From: Volvox africanus
Lineage: Eukaryota; Chlorophyta; Chlorophyceae; Chlamydomonadales; Volvocaceae
Direction of reading: 5' to 3'
Assembly: GCA_030268105.1 (NCBI GenBank)
Contig: BSDZ01000013.1
Span: 2,523,001-2,587,000 of the forward strand
DNA: 64,000 nt
Under the pieces are notes generated by a model that was not told the DNA's origin, made no database searches, and was given only the letters and a program-made list of their open reading frames with translations. The stretch's first letter is position 1. Every line of letters starts with the position of its first letter. The position numbers and the translations under genes are program-made. Shown one piece after another: positions 20,902 to 33,969 of this stretch.

Positions 20902-23900
20902 CAGCCCCCCGAAGGCCGCCGCCAACATCGTAAGTTTTCCCGTATGGAACGTTGGCTGGGACTAGCGCTGGAGGTGCGAGGGCGAGGGTAAACCGTGAGG
21001 TGCAGGCGGGGAGGCCCGCGTGCGTTTTGCTAATTGATTCGCAGTTCTCAACTGTTGGCTCCTGCAGACTGTTTCCCCCGTTCCCCGATGCTGGAGGGGA
21101 CAAAGCTGTGGGTAGGGAAGGGGGGGGTCCCGGGGGACCGGAAGGCTCCCCTGAGTCAAAAGCACTGTGTGCATGAAGTTACGTTTGGACAAGAATGAAG
21201 CGCGGTAGACGGTGACGAGCCGTCTCGCTTTAAACCTGGAGCGGGCACCTCGAGTGGTATGACAGAATGGACCGAGAGTTGGGGGACTGGACTCGGAGAA
21301 AGACTGCTGCGGTGAGGCGAGCGGGTGCTAGGACGGCGCGCCACAGCGCGTTTGGAAAGCAGGGAATTGAATGGGTAATAGCGGACGGCAGCGCGCGCGC
21401 TTGTTCTTTTGAGTCTTTTGAGTCCTTGACGGATTTCATGGAGGCAGAGGAGAGCATGACGGTACGGGCTGGGCTGGGTGACGCTGGGTGAAGGCACCAC
21501 TGCGGTAAGGCAGCGGACTCAGGCAGTAGTAAGGGGCATTGTGAAGTAAGAACGTGGGAGTTGAGGTTCGGTTTCCGGCATCTCTGGCGATCGATGCACT
21601 GTTGCCCGCCTGAACTGACGAGCTGAGGGGCTGAGGGGCTGAGGTGTTAAATGGGCCTTGGGCAAGACAGCATGGATGTACGACGTAGCTGCGTTTTAGT
21701 GGAGCCTAGTGAAGCCCAGCCGTACAATGCTGCGACCCTGGAACCCTTGGCCCCTGAGATCTGGGATATCGTGGGATATTCCGGAGTTCTTTAGATATCA
21801 GCTTAGGTCGCACACTGCGCCATTTTACACACATGCCCCGCTTGAGTGTAACCTCTTGCTAGCAAAGTTAAACGGGTCGCGGCATCGTGATCACATCAAT
21901 TGCTTGTCTGCAAATATTGCCCTGCCGTGGCATTGCGATTGGCGGCAGATTGGCGGTCGCTAACCGCCAAGCGCCAATATCGTCCACCATTATTTATCAT
22001 ATGCGTTTGCGTTTACACCGTTATAAACTTGGCTGCGGTTGGCGGCCATGGACTCTGCGGATTGTGTGTATTCTGAGTGTCACGACATTTATTTTTAAGC
22101 GGGTCGAACGAAAAAGGGGGAGCCCAAGGGATCACCCCCGCACCCGGTGGTGATGTAGCGCGGTGCGACACACGTCATTGTCATCGCTGCTGCTCTGTTA
22201 ACCGGGTTAACTTGGAAGCCAACCGTCTCGGCTTTCAACTCAATTGTTGGTTTAGTGCTTTATAGCGCTTTCAGGCGGAAGGAAGTCAGGAGCAGCGAAC
22301 AATTCTCGCCCAGGCACCAGCTGCTCCAGGTCATCACCCCCCTGGCTATTTATTGTAATCGAAGCCGCAATAAGGAGAGACTCGAGAACGAGCGTGACTC
22401 AACCTTACCACGAGGGCTCATGTGCCCCATGTGCCATGCATCCGCGTTAAAAAAGCGCGTGTCAGCCTTTAAAAGAGCGTTGGTCATCCAGAATGATTTA
22501 TACCACAACATGTCATGGACTTCAGCATTTGCCGTCCAGCTCCCCGCTCTCTGTATCAGTGAGGATCTCGGTTGCCTTCACCGCCTTCATCTCTCGCTTG
22601 TGGCCTCCCTACTTTCAATTCACCGGGAAGATGAACCGGTGAGATGGAGCGGATGATTATAAGGAGTAAGTCAGTCCCCCGCCTCCTCTCTCAAGCCACG
22701 ACTCTTATATGAGTCCCCGAATAAGTCCCTGGGTGTGCGGAGGAGGGGTCTGATCAGCAACAGCGGACCTGGATACAGAAACAGGGGGTACGCATGGAAC
22801 GCACAAGCGCGTGCTTACCCGGCAAGCCAAAGAGCGCTCCACCCTCCACAACTAGCCAAAGAGATAATCACTAAGACACTTATTATTATCTTTCATTCAC
22901 AATAGTCTATAGTCCGCTTCGAAAGTGCAACACCTTGTATGCAAAATGCGCAACATATCAACTCAATGTGGATAGGAGAGGAGGGACCACTACAACGCAG
23001 CTATGTGGACGAAGGCCTGAAGGACCTCTAACCTCACCAGGTCCCTTGCAGAAACAGAACACACCTACCAATGTGCGAGCAGCGCTGTGCCATTGGGGCT
23101 CCTTGAAGTAGGCCCGCTCCTCATTTAGTTTCCGCCGACATGATCTGATGCGACCACCGGCATCGCACTCCCCAGCTCCCACATCTACATATTCCTCCCC
23201 ACAACCACAGGTTCAAACGTACACGACGTTCAAGATCCACGGACATGCGCGCGGTGCATTCCCCTGCGGATCCGCTCACACCGCCGGCTTACTTAATTTC
23301 CCTAATGCTGCTGTAATGAGCACAAAGCAATGATGCAGAAATCCCATTTACTTCCTCGGCCCCAGCTCCTGTTGGGCATGAGCGACGGCTGCTTTGTTGG
23401 ACAGGAGGATGTTGCAGCTTCTGCTACCACTGTCCTGACATACGTGAGCGCTGTGCAACCAGTCGGGACGTAGCAGCCCTGCCAAGGCCAGGGCCAGGGC
23501 CAAGACGAAGCCCCCACTAATACCACGCTGCGCAACATATCTCGCATATTACCACCTCGGTGCAGATGGTGTCCCCACCTCGGTCCCCCCATTAAACTTT
23601 GATGCGGTGACATTCGAGCTGCGCTCAAAGCAGGAGCCAGTGCCGACCACCCACCACCACCATCACCGCCATCATCATCATCACCACCACCACCCCCGCC
23701 CTCGCATCCGCCCCCCGCCAACACCACCACCACAACACCATCTTCAATAATATATAATAGATAATGCAGATATACGTGCTGAGAAGCGCTTAAATACACA
23801 ATCACGATTCGATCGTACGAAAGCAATCACACGTTGTTGTACAGGATGTACACTGCCCCAGTTGATGTTGCTGCCATCCGGGCACACGAAAGGTATTCTC

Positions 23901-23951
23901 AATCAGCAGGAGGGTCACCATCTCCAGGAGAGAGGGACACATACACACATC

Positions 23952-24008
<57 letters not shown>

Positions 24009-24396
24009 AAACATCCGTGGCAACAGAATGACAGGGTTGCTCATGCGTAACATGCGCAGCGCAAGACAGCACCCCACAGCACATGCGGAGTTGCCTGGTT
24101 TGGCATAACAGCTGTGGCAGCCACAACGGCATCCAAGGCTGATATGTACGCTGCCTCCTCGGCGCCATATGAGATTCTGGCGACTTCCGACGTAATGCAG
24201 CCTCAGTCGTTCCTGCTCCACTCTGAAGCGTGTCAACGCCGGCTGCGGCTGCACCCGAGGCTCCGGGTGCACCCCTCCAGGGGAACCGCTTTCCCACCAT
24301 TTCTCTAGAGGCTATTCCGCTCGCCTAACAAGCAGTGATGCGTACGAGCGTTGAGCTGTTAACCTGTAGCTGTATCACCAATCCCAAAATGGCTTC
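20902..24396. other. convergent intergenic region between the XBAT-like and SBP-like genes
   Basis: About 3.5 kb. It includes the XBAT 3' UTR (the nearest TGTAA on the plus strand is at 21847-21851, rather far) and the presumed 3' UTR of the SBP-like gene. A GCTGAGGGG run of about three units lies near 21620-21645, Cys/His-coding CCACCATCA tracts at about 23650-23735, and a long (CA)n at 23952-24004. One minus-strand stretch near 23045-23180 (RRKLNEERAYFKEPQWH) reads like an exon and has a GTAGGT donor, but I could not build a gene around it. Confidence 0.5.
23952..24004. repeat. (CA)n microsatellite
   Basis: An almost pure run of about 26 CA units between the two convergent genes. The His/Thr-rich and Cys/Val-rich frames it opens are artefacts. 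Confidence 0.95.
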
Positions 24397-27300
24397 TTAC
24401 TCTTCCTTCTTTGCATGAGACACATTCCTCACATCGCGCTGCAGCCCAGCGCCGTTGCTGCTGTCGTGGGCATTAACCATCTTGCACGATACAGCATCAT
24501 CCGTGCCGCTGCCAACAGAGCTAGCAGAAACTGTAGCTAGGAAACGCAGTCGCGCGCGGACATCCAGAAGCAGCAGTAGCACCAACGCCGCGGTGTTCTG
24601 GAGGACAGCGCGCACTGCCGCCGGCAGTATCGCACCGCCATAGATCACGACGGCGTACATATACGTGTCGGAGATCACAGCAGCAGTTCGCTGCATGAGG
24701 GCCATCCACACCTGTATCTGCAGCACAACACACGTCGTGGACCAGAACAAGGCGAAATGAAATAACCTAGGCGGCAGACAAAGTGGGTAACAAGGCGATT
24801 GGCAGGCGTGGTTCACGGCTTCAGGCAGCCGGTAACTGCAAATGCTGCGACCCATGGGTCATTTGATGCAGGGGCTGGTTCCCACCTGCTCAGACAGCGG
24901 CTTGATAATGACCAGCATGACGACATCCATATGGCCCCGCGCGAAGTCCGCCCACACCTGAGGCAGCATCATCACCCCAAGCATTGCCAGGAGAACCTGC
25001 GCACACAGTGGTGGCGGTAGCGGCAGAGGCGGTGGCGGAAGCAGCGTTGCTTAAGAGAGTAAAGGGATAGGAAACTGGTGCCACCAGCTTCCCCCATACA
25101 CACACAGCGGCCCCCAGTTTCCCCCAGCCCCAGTTGCCATTCAGCCACAGTTGCTAATCAGCAGCGCCAACTGTTTCCTGAAGCATCTATTCCCGAAGGA
25201 GCCTTCTTGCACACCAATGTCTGTAATGTTTGTATTCACATCCCCTGCGGCATGCGCGCGCTGGAATAAGGCAGCAGTTCTCTGCCAGTGAAAACGGGTA
25301 CATGCAAACAGGCAAGTGACAGAGCACACCGCCGTGTGCCTTTGCGCTCCCACTGCGCTCTCTGCAGTTCGGCCAACCTTCACCACCCCTTGCCGCAGCG
25401 GCATGAAGAAACGCCACGCGGACACAAGGCCCCAACCGCCCAACGGGCCCATGTACCAGCAGCGCCTTAAAGACGTCACCAAAACAGAGCACCATGTCGC
25501 GGTGCCGGCGGAACAACGCCGGCGCAACGGCCTGCAGCAGGTATGGCCCAAGCAAGCCTGCGTTGAAGATACAGTGGCTTGCCAATTCGGCAACTCGGCG
25601 CTGCCAGGCCAGCTCCAGAGCTGGTAGCAGAAACAAACAAGTAAAAACGAGACCTGCACGAAGCGCCGGGCCCGGAAGGTGAGGGTGAGAGGAAGACGTG
25701 TGCAAATACCACAAAGTACCGCAAAAGGAAAGAAGGAACGAACGCAGGAGCAGTGATGATGATGGAGGATGCGACAGAGAAAGAGGTCAAGAAAGGGAAA
25801 GCACGAAACATCGCAAAGGGACGGTTGGGCCGACATGGCCGAGGATGGGAAGGGGGGGAAAGTAATCGAGGGTGAATTCATAACGGAACCGAGAGCCCCT
25901 GTCCCCTTGCACTCACCGCATGTGGTATCTATCACGCTCAGGGAGTTTACTCGATAGGCTCGGTAGCGCTCTTCCATTTGGGAGTCAGCAAAGCCAGTCA
26001 GGCTGGCGCGGAGGCACGATTCTCGACGATAGGGTGGTTGCTGCGGACGTGAACAGATATTCCACCATGTCAGCCACCGCCCTGACCATGCGGTCCTCCT
26101 CCTCATGCCCCGGTTCCATCTTGCTGTGGAACCAGTTAAATCCGAAAGGGCTGTGGACGAGGCCGCAGCGGTGGCGGCGGCAGATGTAGAGGCGGCAGCA
26201 GCCGCCGAATTCAAACCACCAGCATCGTCACCGAAGCCGCGACCGCTACCGACGACTGCGGAATCACCGCCCGAAAGCGCTTGGTTGGCAAAGCTGAAGG
26301 CGTCACTCTGCAGCTGAGGTTGCATGCTGAGTCCCCCACGTGCCCGCTGCGTCGGCTGCTGCAACCCCCCTTCATGTCGCTGTTGCACGTTCCGCTGCAA
26401 AAGCACCACGTCCTGCTGCTGCTGCTGTTGTGTTCCCACCAGCTGTGTTGGTCTGTCCGTCGCATTTGGCAACTGCTGCTGCGGATGGTGTTGCCACCGC
26501 CACGCTGCACTCTCCGCCAGCCGCCTACCCGCCCAATGAGTCAGGCCATGAAGCTGAGCCTGCGACGCCATCCCTGCAGGCGTGCAGCCACTGTCGTCAG
26601 AGGCCGTGAACCACAGCGCCGGCGCCTCCGGGAACGCCTCCAGCAGCAACGTTCCCACCTCACCGCCGTCGTTAAGTGCAGTGGCTAGGTGCAGCGGCGT
26701 GAGACCCATGGGTCCACGTGCGCCCACGTCCCACGAAAAAGCCTTCCTGCGACCAGCACCACTTAATTCCGTGCCACCACTACCCACTGCCGTCGGCGCC
26801 GTGGCCACCGCCAGGAGCATGCGCAGTAGCGCCGGCTGGCGGGCGGTGACGGCCAGGTGCAAGAGGCCCATGCCACCTTCGCGCGCCGCCACGCCTGCAT
26901 CCGCTTCTGCCAGGTCCATTCCTACCCGAGCGAGACCCCCGAGCAGCTCAGAAGTGATGTGCAGCCAGCCGCGCCGCACCGAGAAGATTAGCAGGCCCAG
27001 GCCCAGATGCCGCATGCGAGCATGCAGCAGCGCCGTGATCTCAGGTGCCTCACCGATGGTGGTGACGTTGAAGGCGGGCCAGTGCCCATGCGGCCGTGAC
27101 GATCCGGCCGTCAATTGTGACCAGGCGGCGTCCGAAGCTTCGAGAACCGAAGCGGATGCCAATGACGCGGCATTTTCAGCAAAGGGGGGGCCAAAGGGCT
27201 CCGAAGCCGTTGTTGTTGCTGCTCCTGCTGCTAATGGCACTGCTGCTTCTGCTCCTGCAAGAGCAGCCTGACAGGCGGCCCCAGCAGCAGGGGCGGTGGA

Positions 27301-30300
27301 GACATCGGAGCTCGAAATATCTGGGGACCCGGCGGTGCCAGCTATTGTCCCTCCCGCTCCGGTGGCTGCTGCCACTGTTTCAACCGTCCCTGCAGGTGTG
27401 CGCTCAATTTCTTCTCCAGCTCCAGGAGACGCAGCTCTGGCAGGCGAAGCCGGTCTGATCTCCGACTCAGCTGCCGCAGGTCGCGGTGTCAGCGCGGGTT
27501 GGGGCCCTTCGCAGACTACGCCGTCCACCGACGCTGGCTCGGTGCGGACAGCTGTCATTTGGGCAATGTGGTACGCTCTGCCACGTGCTGCGTCTCCCAT
27601 CTCTGCATCTTGTGCGACGTAGTGCAAAGTGCTGGATGCGCTCCCCTCTGCCGCAGCCGTCTCCCCCACTCCCTCGGCTGTGAGAGACGGCAGGTTGCAT
27701 CGTAGGAAAGGTGATGACTCGCGGTCATCACTGCCACGGCAGCGCTCTGATAGTGAGTCGAGACTGCTGGCTCTAGATCCTGCGGTGTTCGCGATGGCTG
27801 CGGTGCCAATAACTATCGGCCAACAACTGCCGGGGAGAACACTGCCTGCACCTGACGGTCGGAGACGTGAGGCATCGCCGTACAGATGCAAGGACGGACG
27901 CCGCGAAGGCGATGGGGACATGATGAAGGTTGAGCACGACCGCGGCGTCGTCGCCAACGCACCTGATGGCAGCGGCAATGTTGCTGATACCGCTTGCGCT
28001 ACCTCCGTCAGGCTATCCCAGCTACGCAGCTCCGTCCCCGAAGACTCCGTACGGACGGGCGGCAGGTTGCCGCTGGCGCCAGTGCGCGTGCTCGTTCCAT
28101 AGCCCATGAGTGCATGGGATAGGGTCGCAGCCTCAGCGGGACCTAGTACGAGCATGTTTATGCTAACAGCGGGGCTCAGCCCACCAGCATCAGCTGCGTC
28201 CGTAGGCTCACTGTCGCCACGGCAGTCCCCGGCCGCTTGAGTTGGTGGTGATGTGCCCGGCGGCATGTGACCATCATCCTCACAGATGTGCTGATCCAGC
28301 TGCGTGGCTCCGGTTGCTTTTACCGCTCCCGCTAAGGGCGATGGCGGCGGCGACGGTAGCTGCCAGCGGCCATTGAATAAGCTTTGCGCGTGCGGCGGCT
28401 GCGGCACAGTTGCAATTGACAGTCCACAAGTGTTCACGCACGGGCCGCAACCGCCAGAACCTGTCGCCACGGAAGCAGCTACTACCGGTTTCGCCGGTGT
28501 TGTCATGAGCTCTGTCCTCAGCCCCATTCCTAGCACCCCTTGCACTTCGGACGGCAACGCATCGGCGGCCTCTGCCCGGGGCAGTGACGGCGGCTGCAGC
28601 GGGCGCGTTGATACAGCGGGCGGGTTGATAATGCTGACCGACGCAAGTACCGCACCTTCATCTCCGCCATCTCCGTCATTGCGTCCCTCAAACTCCGCAC
28701 CAGACGCGGCCCTTCCACCGCCGCCAGGCCGTGAACGCGTATTGAGTGCGAGTGGCACTGGCACCACTCCCATGTGCTCACATGCCAGGACCCCGGTACG
28801 TGCCTCCTGCACGCCCAAGTTCTCAACTCGTGCCAACGACGTGCTCGGCGCTGGCATCACCACCCTGCGAGTCTGTGGATCGCTGATGGCCCTCATGTAG
28901 TCCAATACGCCGACCTCATCTCCGCAGACGGCGGAGGGGTCCTGAGCGTCAGCGCTCGGGCCGGGGCTGCTGCTGAAGGCGACGCCCATATTCGGGGAAA
29001 GGACCTGGGGCCCCACCCCGGCGTGCTGCCCCATCGCCGCCTGCTCCGTCTCAGGAGCTACTCCCGTCCCCGCCGCCGGCCTCGTCAGCCCCACGGCCTC
29101 CAGAGCCCCAAGGGCACCGGAAGTCCCAGCAGCAGCAATAGAGGCGGAACCAGGGACGGCATCCCGCCGCAACCAACTTTGACGTTGTTCCATGATTGCG
29201 TGCCGTTGGGGATTTAGTTGCTTCTCCTGGTGCTGCTCCGCCGTTGCCAGCATCTCCTCCAGCTGCCGAATTCCGTCAATCTGCTGCCGCTGTTGTTGTT
29301 GTTGCTGCTGCTGCTGTGGCAATTGCTGTGACTGTGGAGATGTCGTCAACTGCCGCTGAGGATCCACGAGCTCTGCGTCGCTCAGCAGCCGCAGCAGCGA
29401 CCGTCCAAATAGCCGGCCCAAGCCTATGCCAGCGCCGCTGCCAGCAACTGAGGAAGTCGGAGGCTGCCCTCCAGCCCCGTCTGACACAGCAGAGAATTCC
29501 ATATCGTCATATACAGTGGACTGCTGGGGGGATACTTCCGGCTGCGGCAGCGCCTGCACCGTACCGACATGAAGTGGCGCCGGTGCTGGCGGCGGCGGCG
29601 GCAATCTCGACGGCAGCGGCTGAAGCCGCGCTTGTGACTGTTGCTGCTGCTGCTGCCGTTGCGATGGCAGGGGTTGTGGGGCTGGCGGCGTCCGCAAGTT
29701 TGTCAGGTACTCGAGCCACAATCCCAGGTCTATCACCAGGTGCTGTACGGCAGTTAAGGCGGCGCCGCCTTCCCGCACGGCCGCATCTTGCAGAGTCGCA
29801 ATCTCCTGCCATACCTGGAAGCCACCATGACAGGCAGATACACACACATACAAACGCATACATATACAAACACACAAATACACACCATTCACGAGTCCTC
29901 ACATCAAACGAATACATGGGACACGTGCCCAGCCAAGTGGGCCATCAGGATCCCGCGCCTTGTACGCAGGAGGAATGTCGATGGTGCTGGAGGGCAAGGA
30001 GGCGAGGGATGCTGATGCTGCAGCTCAACGACAAAGCCTTCACCGGGAAGGACATTGCCAGTAAGCAGAAATGCAACTTTTGCTTGTCTGTGAAGCAGCA
30101 CTAGTAAACCTAGGACCCATCGCAAAGATCTTTGGTCCCAAGTCTCTCACCAGTTTAGGCGTTAAGCCGGTTTCGGAGGCATTCGACTAATGTTAATTGT
30201 TGTTGGGCCTTCCCCAGCCTCTCCGCCTGGCGGCGAGCTACGGCGAGCCACCGCCTCGCGCCAGCCTTACGGTCCCTCCCCCAACAACGAGTGTGCCTAC

Positions 30301-33300
30301 GGAAGTCTATTTTTCTCTTCCGCACACGCCACTGCCTGCGCCACCATCCGATGTATTGCGAGGATAGCGGCAGGGACTCCTATTGGGAGCCGTTGCTAAG
30401 CTTCTCGGGCTTATCAACCCCGAATCAGCGCCGCGGCCAACGCTACTCACTCCTGCGTTCGGTGCCACCAGCACCGGCGATGCTGCCCCCAACAGCCCGC
30501 CCCTCTGGCACTCCACAAACATGAGGCCCGGTAGTGACGGCGGCACGGCCAACTGCAAACACAGAACTTCCGCGCGGCGAAGGGCATCCAACGGAAGCAC
30601 CTGTACGTGGGAGTGGAACGAGAAGAAAGAAAGAACGAAAGGAGCGAGCGAGGAGGGATGGATTGGGAGGGATGGATTAGAAGGAAGGGAAGGACGGAGG
30701 GAAGAAGGGAGGGATTGGGAGGGATGGATTAGAAGGGAGGGATAAGGTATTTTGCGCCCCTTGAGAAGACTTGAACTTGATAAGTGATTTCTCCTTTCTT
30801 CGTGTTGGTTGATGCGCATTCTCAGCGCGATTATTAAGACGTTTATCAGTGCGGTGCTCAGTTTTAGGACACATATGCTCTATAGGCTTAACATAACTTC
30901 TAAGCTTATCAGTAACAATTACCCTTGGGGTAGGGTAAGAGCTTAATATTTTACTTAAAAAGCGGATAGCTGATTGCTTATCACGGCGGAGGGAAGAAGG
31001 GAGGGATTGGGAGGGAGGGGTATTCGGCGGTGGACAAGCGATAATCGTGGTCTAGAGACCCATGTCGGGAGAGGCACATCTTCCGGAAGGCCACAAACCT
31101 ACCATCACAGGCGCCAATAGACCAGCACCAATCGACCGACGAATCACAAGCTCATCTAAACACAACTCCAAACCTATAGCTTCAAAGTCCGCGTACCGGG
31201 CGACGAACTAATTGCAGGTCACCAGACCACGCGCCCACAGTATATGGAAAGATATACCTGATGTTTTCTCAGTGATCGCCTGTACAGGCAACTAGAATCG
31301 CCATCACGCACGCGATCTGTAGCGTGTTCAGCCCTCCCCACCCCTCTTATGTCCATTCCCACCCGACTGAGCGCCTCAGCTGGCATCTGGTCGCCCAGCA
31401 GCGATGCGCGGCAAGGCTGGTAGGCACCACGGAAGCGCATGTGAACGGTCAATGGCGTGTCGCTGCCGGTTGCCGCCGTCGCACCCTCCCCCGAGCCGGT
31501 CGCCACACCATGCATGTCCGTACCCGCCGCATACATCATCACGGGTCCTTGCGCCCCAGCCAGCACACAGGGCGGCGAAATACAGGTGAGGTCGGGCGGC
31601 GGCCGTGGCGACGGAGGCGACGGCACCACTATTGCGGCCCCACCCGCCTGACGCATCTGTACGCTCCATGTGCCGCCACCTGACGGCAGCTGCACCGTCA
31701 CGGTCTGTCCTCCTCCGCCAATATCTGGACCCAGTAAATGCACGAGAGTCTCGGGCGTCAGGGTCGCTGGCAGCCGGAAAGCAGTCGCTGCGCCTGGCTG
31801 CGGCGGCTGCGCCGCTGCGCTGCTGCCCGTGACGCTGTCGTGTGAGGTGGACGATGGCAGTGGCGGCAGAGGTACAGGTGGCGGCGCAGGCACCCCGCCT
31901 CCGAGGACTGCTGCTGCACCCGAGAGTAGAGATGACGCGCTCGCGCGCCGCAGCTGGCGCAGCCGCCGAGCGGACAGGAGGTGCAGTCTACTTCGGGGAG
32001 CAATGGTGCCGCTGCCATCATCTTCATCATCATCGCCATTGTTATCTTCGTGCTGGCTCCCTCCGTCGTCGTCCCCGTCGCTACGGCTCCGGTCTCCTCC
32101 GGTCGCAGCAGCGTTGATGGCGGCGACCCGAACCAAACCTGCAATACGTGCGGGGCCGGCCGCACCGCTGGCTGCCACTTCTGCGGACCTCACACGTGCT
32201 GGCGTGTTGTGCCGACCGACGTGCGGTCGATGCTGTTGCGTTGTTGGCCTGTCCCGGCTCGGTGCTGCCAGTGGCAGCAAGTCACCCGGGGCTGAGACCC
32301 GACCCCCCGACTGATTTGCCAGACTAAATGCAGCGGCAGTCACACCGCTTCCGTCACTGACGCCGGGGTCGCCCGCTGTCAGCGCCGCCACTACGCGGCC
32401 CGAACGCCGTCTGCTGTTGCTCCTGCTGCTGCCACTACTGCTGCAGGGGTGCTCTTCGCGCTCGGTCCCTAGCAAGTGCCGCCCGTGGCGGGGGGAATGC
32501 TGCCCACCGGTGGCGGCCCGCCCGTCCACGGGCGCCCGCGGGCGCGGGCCAGCGTACGGCCCATTACCAGCGCCATTGCTGACGCCGTTGCCGCTATTAT
32601 CACCACTGCTGTTGCTAGCTGTGAGGTCCAACAAGTCAACGACGATGTGGATACAGCCTGGATGGCGATGGTGAACCAAAGGAAGAAAGGTAGGGCGAAC
32701 GGGATGTCTCAGAAGTAGCCGAAGTAGCCCGGTTGGGGACGTAAGGAAATCAAACATGTCAAAGCTTCGGGGTGAAACGACCACACAAGTAAAAATCGTT
32801 CGTTTTGAAGGAGCATAAGCACCTTGTTTTGTAGTATTTCCATAAGGAAATACAACCTAACGCGACCCAACCACTACCTCGGGTCCATTCTTTCCGCTAT
32901 TTCACATGGGTCCAATATCGCATTTTTCACACTTCCCTCACCCCAACACATCCCTCTCGTTTCTGCGCTCGTGTACGTTGCGTACCCTTGTCCTAAACTC
33001 CTCCTCGCCCGTAACCGTGCCTCTTACGCCCTCATACTCCAAGCCGCCCTCACCTTGCCGCACATATACGCCTACCAGGGCGATACCCTCTGATTCTAAC
33101 GCCTCACAGTAAGGGCGTGTCCATACGGCCAGAGCCCCTAAATCGCTTGGGTCACGGTCCGGGATCTTCAGGGCAATACGGCCCAAAGTGAAAACGGGCG
33201 TGTATGGCTGGGCCCAGGGATGGCAGACAAGAGCCCGTGCAGTATCGTACGCAGAGGATGTGTTGTCGGGGCGGAAGGATGTATCAGAAGGGAGCGCGCC

Positions 33301-33969
33301 ACCGATACCGCTGGTGGCGCCTGAAGCACCGACACTGGCCACGTCAGTCACACCGCATCCGCCCGCGTGTTTGGAGGGGCAGGCGCCGGGTGGAGTCATG
33401 GGTACGATAGCGGGAGAGGGAGAGGAGGCCAAGGACTGGGAGAGGTCTCCAGAAGGCTTGGGTCCGACGGAGAAGGACGCGCTGGGAGAACGCGTGACAG
33501 ATGCAGATGCAGCGGCAGGGGTGGCATCGTCGTCCGGGTGGTAACGATCGGTCTTTATTCCGCTATCAGCCGATTTAGGGGAGCTGCATGCATGGCAGCC
33601 CAGCGGAGAGTAAGCGCACAAATTTTGGAGGGGAGCGGGCTGTGGCTCCAGGCCGAGATTGAGCTGAGACTGGGGAAACAATTCGGTTGCCCAACTGTTA
33701 GCACGTGTCCTCATCTCAGATATGCTGCAATGTCCGCTGCATTTCTCCCGGGCCTTATCATCACATGTATGTGGTTCTGAATGTGTTTTTGCCATTTGCG
33801 CTGGCTGTGTTTGCACCTTGCCGATCCCATGTCGTAGCGTTCGGCCATCCGGAAGGCGCCGACGCCGCAGTACACAATGCAACAAAACTGTGACAATCCC
33901 CACAAGCATGCTGACAACCAAGGCTTGTTGAAATGTAGTCGGATATGGCAAAACTATCACGTTCAACAT
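24397..33969 (-). CDS. large SBP/SPL-like protein: post-SBP domain, ankyrin repeats, hydrophobic tail; no SBP domain seen
   Basis: Seven exons join in phase: 33969-33054, 32657-31258, 30600-30451, 29814-25917, 25620-25457, 24996-24886 and 24711-24397. They give 2317 aa. The match is to the C-terminal half of plant SPL1/SPL12-type proteins, in the same order: GRIALKIPDRDPSDLG (residue 263), YVRQGCIHIVVDLL across the first junction, PPSLPGLMFVECQRGGLL then PVLVAPNAGVWQEIATLQ (about 790-830), and ankyrins at about 1750-1900 (GMGLLHLAVTARQPALLRML, GLTPLHLATALNDGGEVGTL). Long Gln- and Ser/Ala-rich linkers fill the rest. The last three exons are hydrophobic (VLLAMLGVMMLPQVW, MYAVVIYGGAILPAAV), suggesting several membrane passes. 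The N-terminus also has a helix (ALVVSMLVGIVTVLLHCVL). Known SPL proteins carry an upstream SBP zinc-finger domain; I see none. The frame stays open upstream to 34182 without another ATG, so a further 5' exon is possible. Confidence 0.7.
30640..31016. repeat. GGGA/GGAT-rich minisatellite, duplicated in an intron
   Basis: Units such as GGGAGGGATGGATTAGAAGG repeat at about 30655-30745. A 30-base block beginning CGGAGGGAAGAAGGGAGGG recurs at about 30694 and 30986. Both lie in the second intron of the SBP-like gene. Confidence 0.7.

Noticed and set aside
23834..24050. His/Thr-rich and Cys/Val-rich open frames
   Set aside because: They arise from the (CA)n microsatellite and have no coding features outside it.
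29904..30125. Minus-strand frame with FLLTGNVLPGEGFVVEL as an extra SBP-like exon
   Set aside because: Joining 30451 directly to 29814 restores the conserved PVLVAPNAG-VWQEIATLQ stretch in phase, so this piece falls inside an intron.
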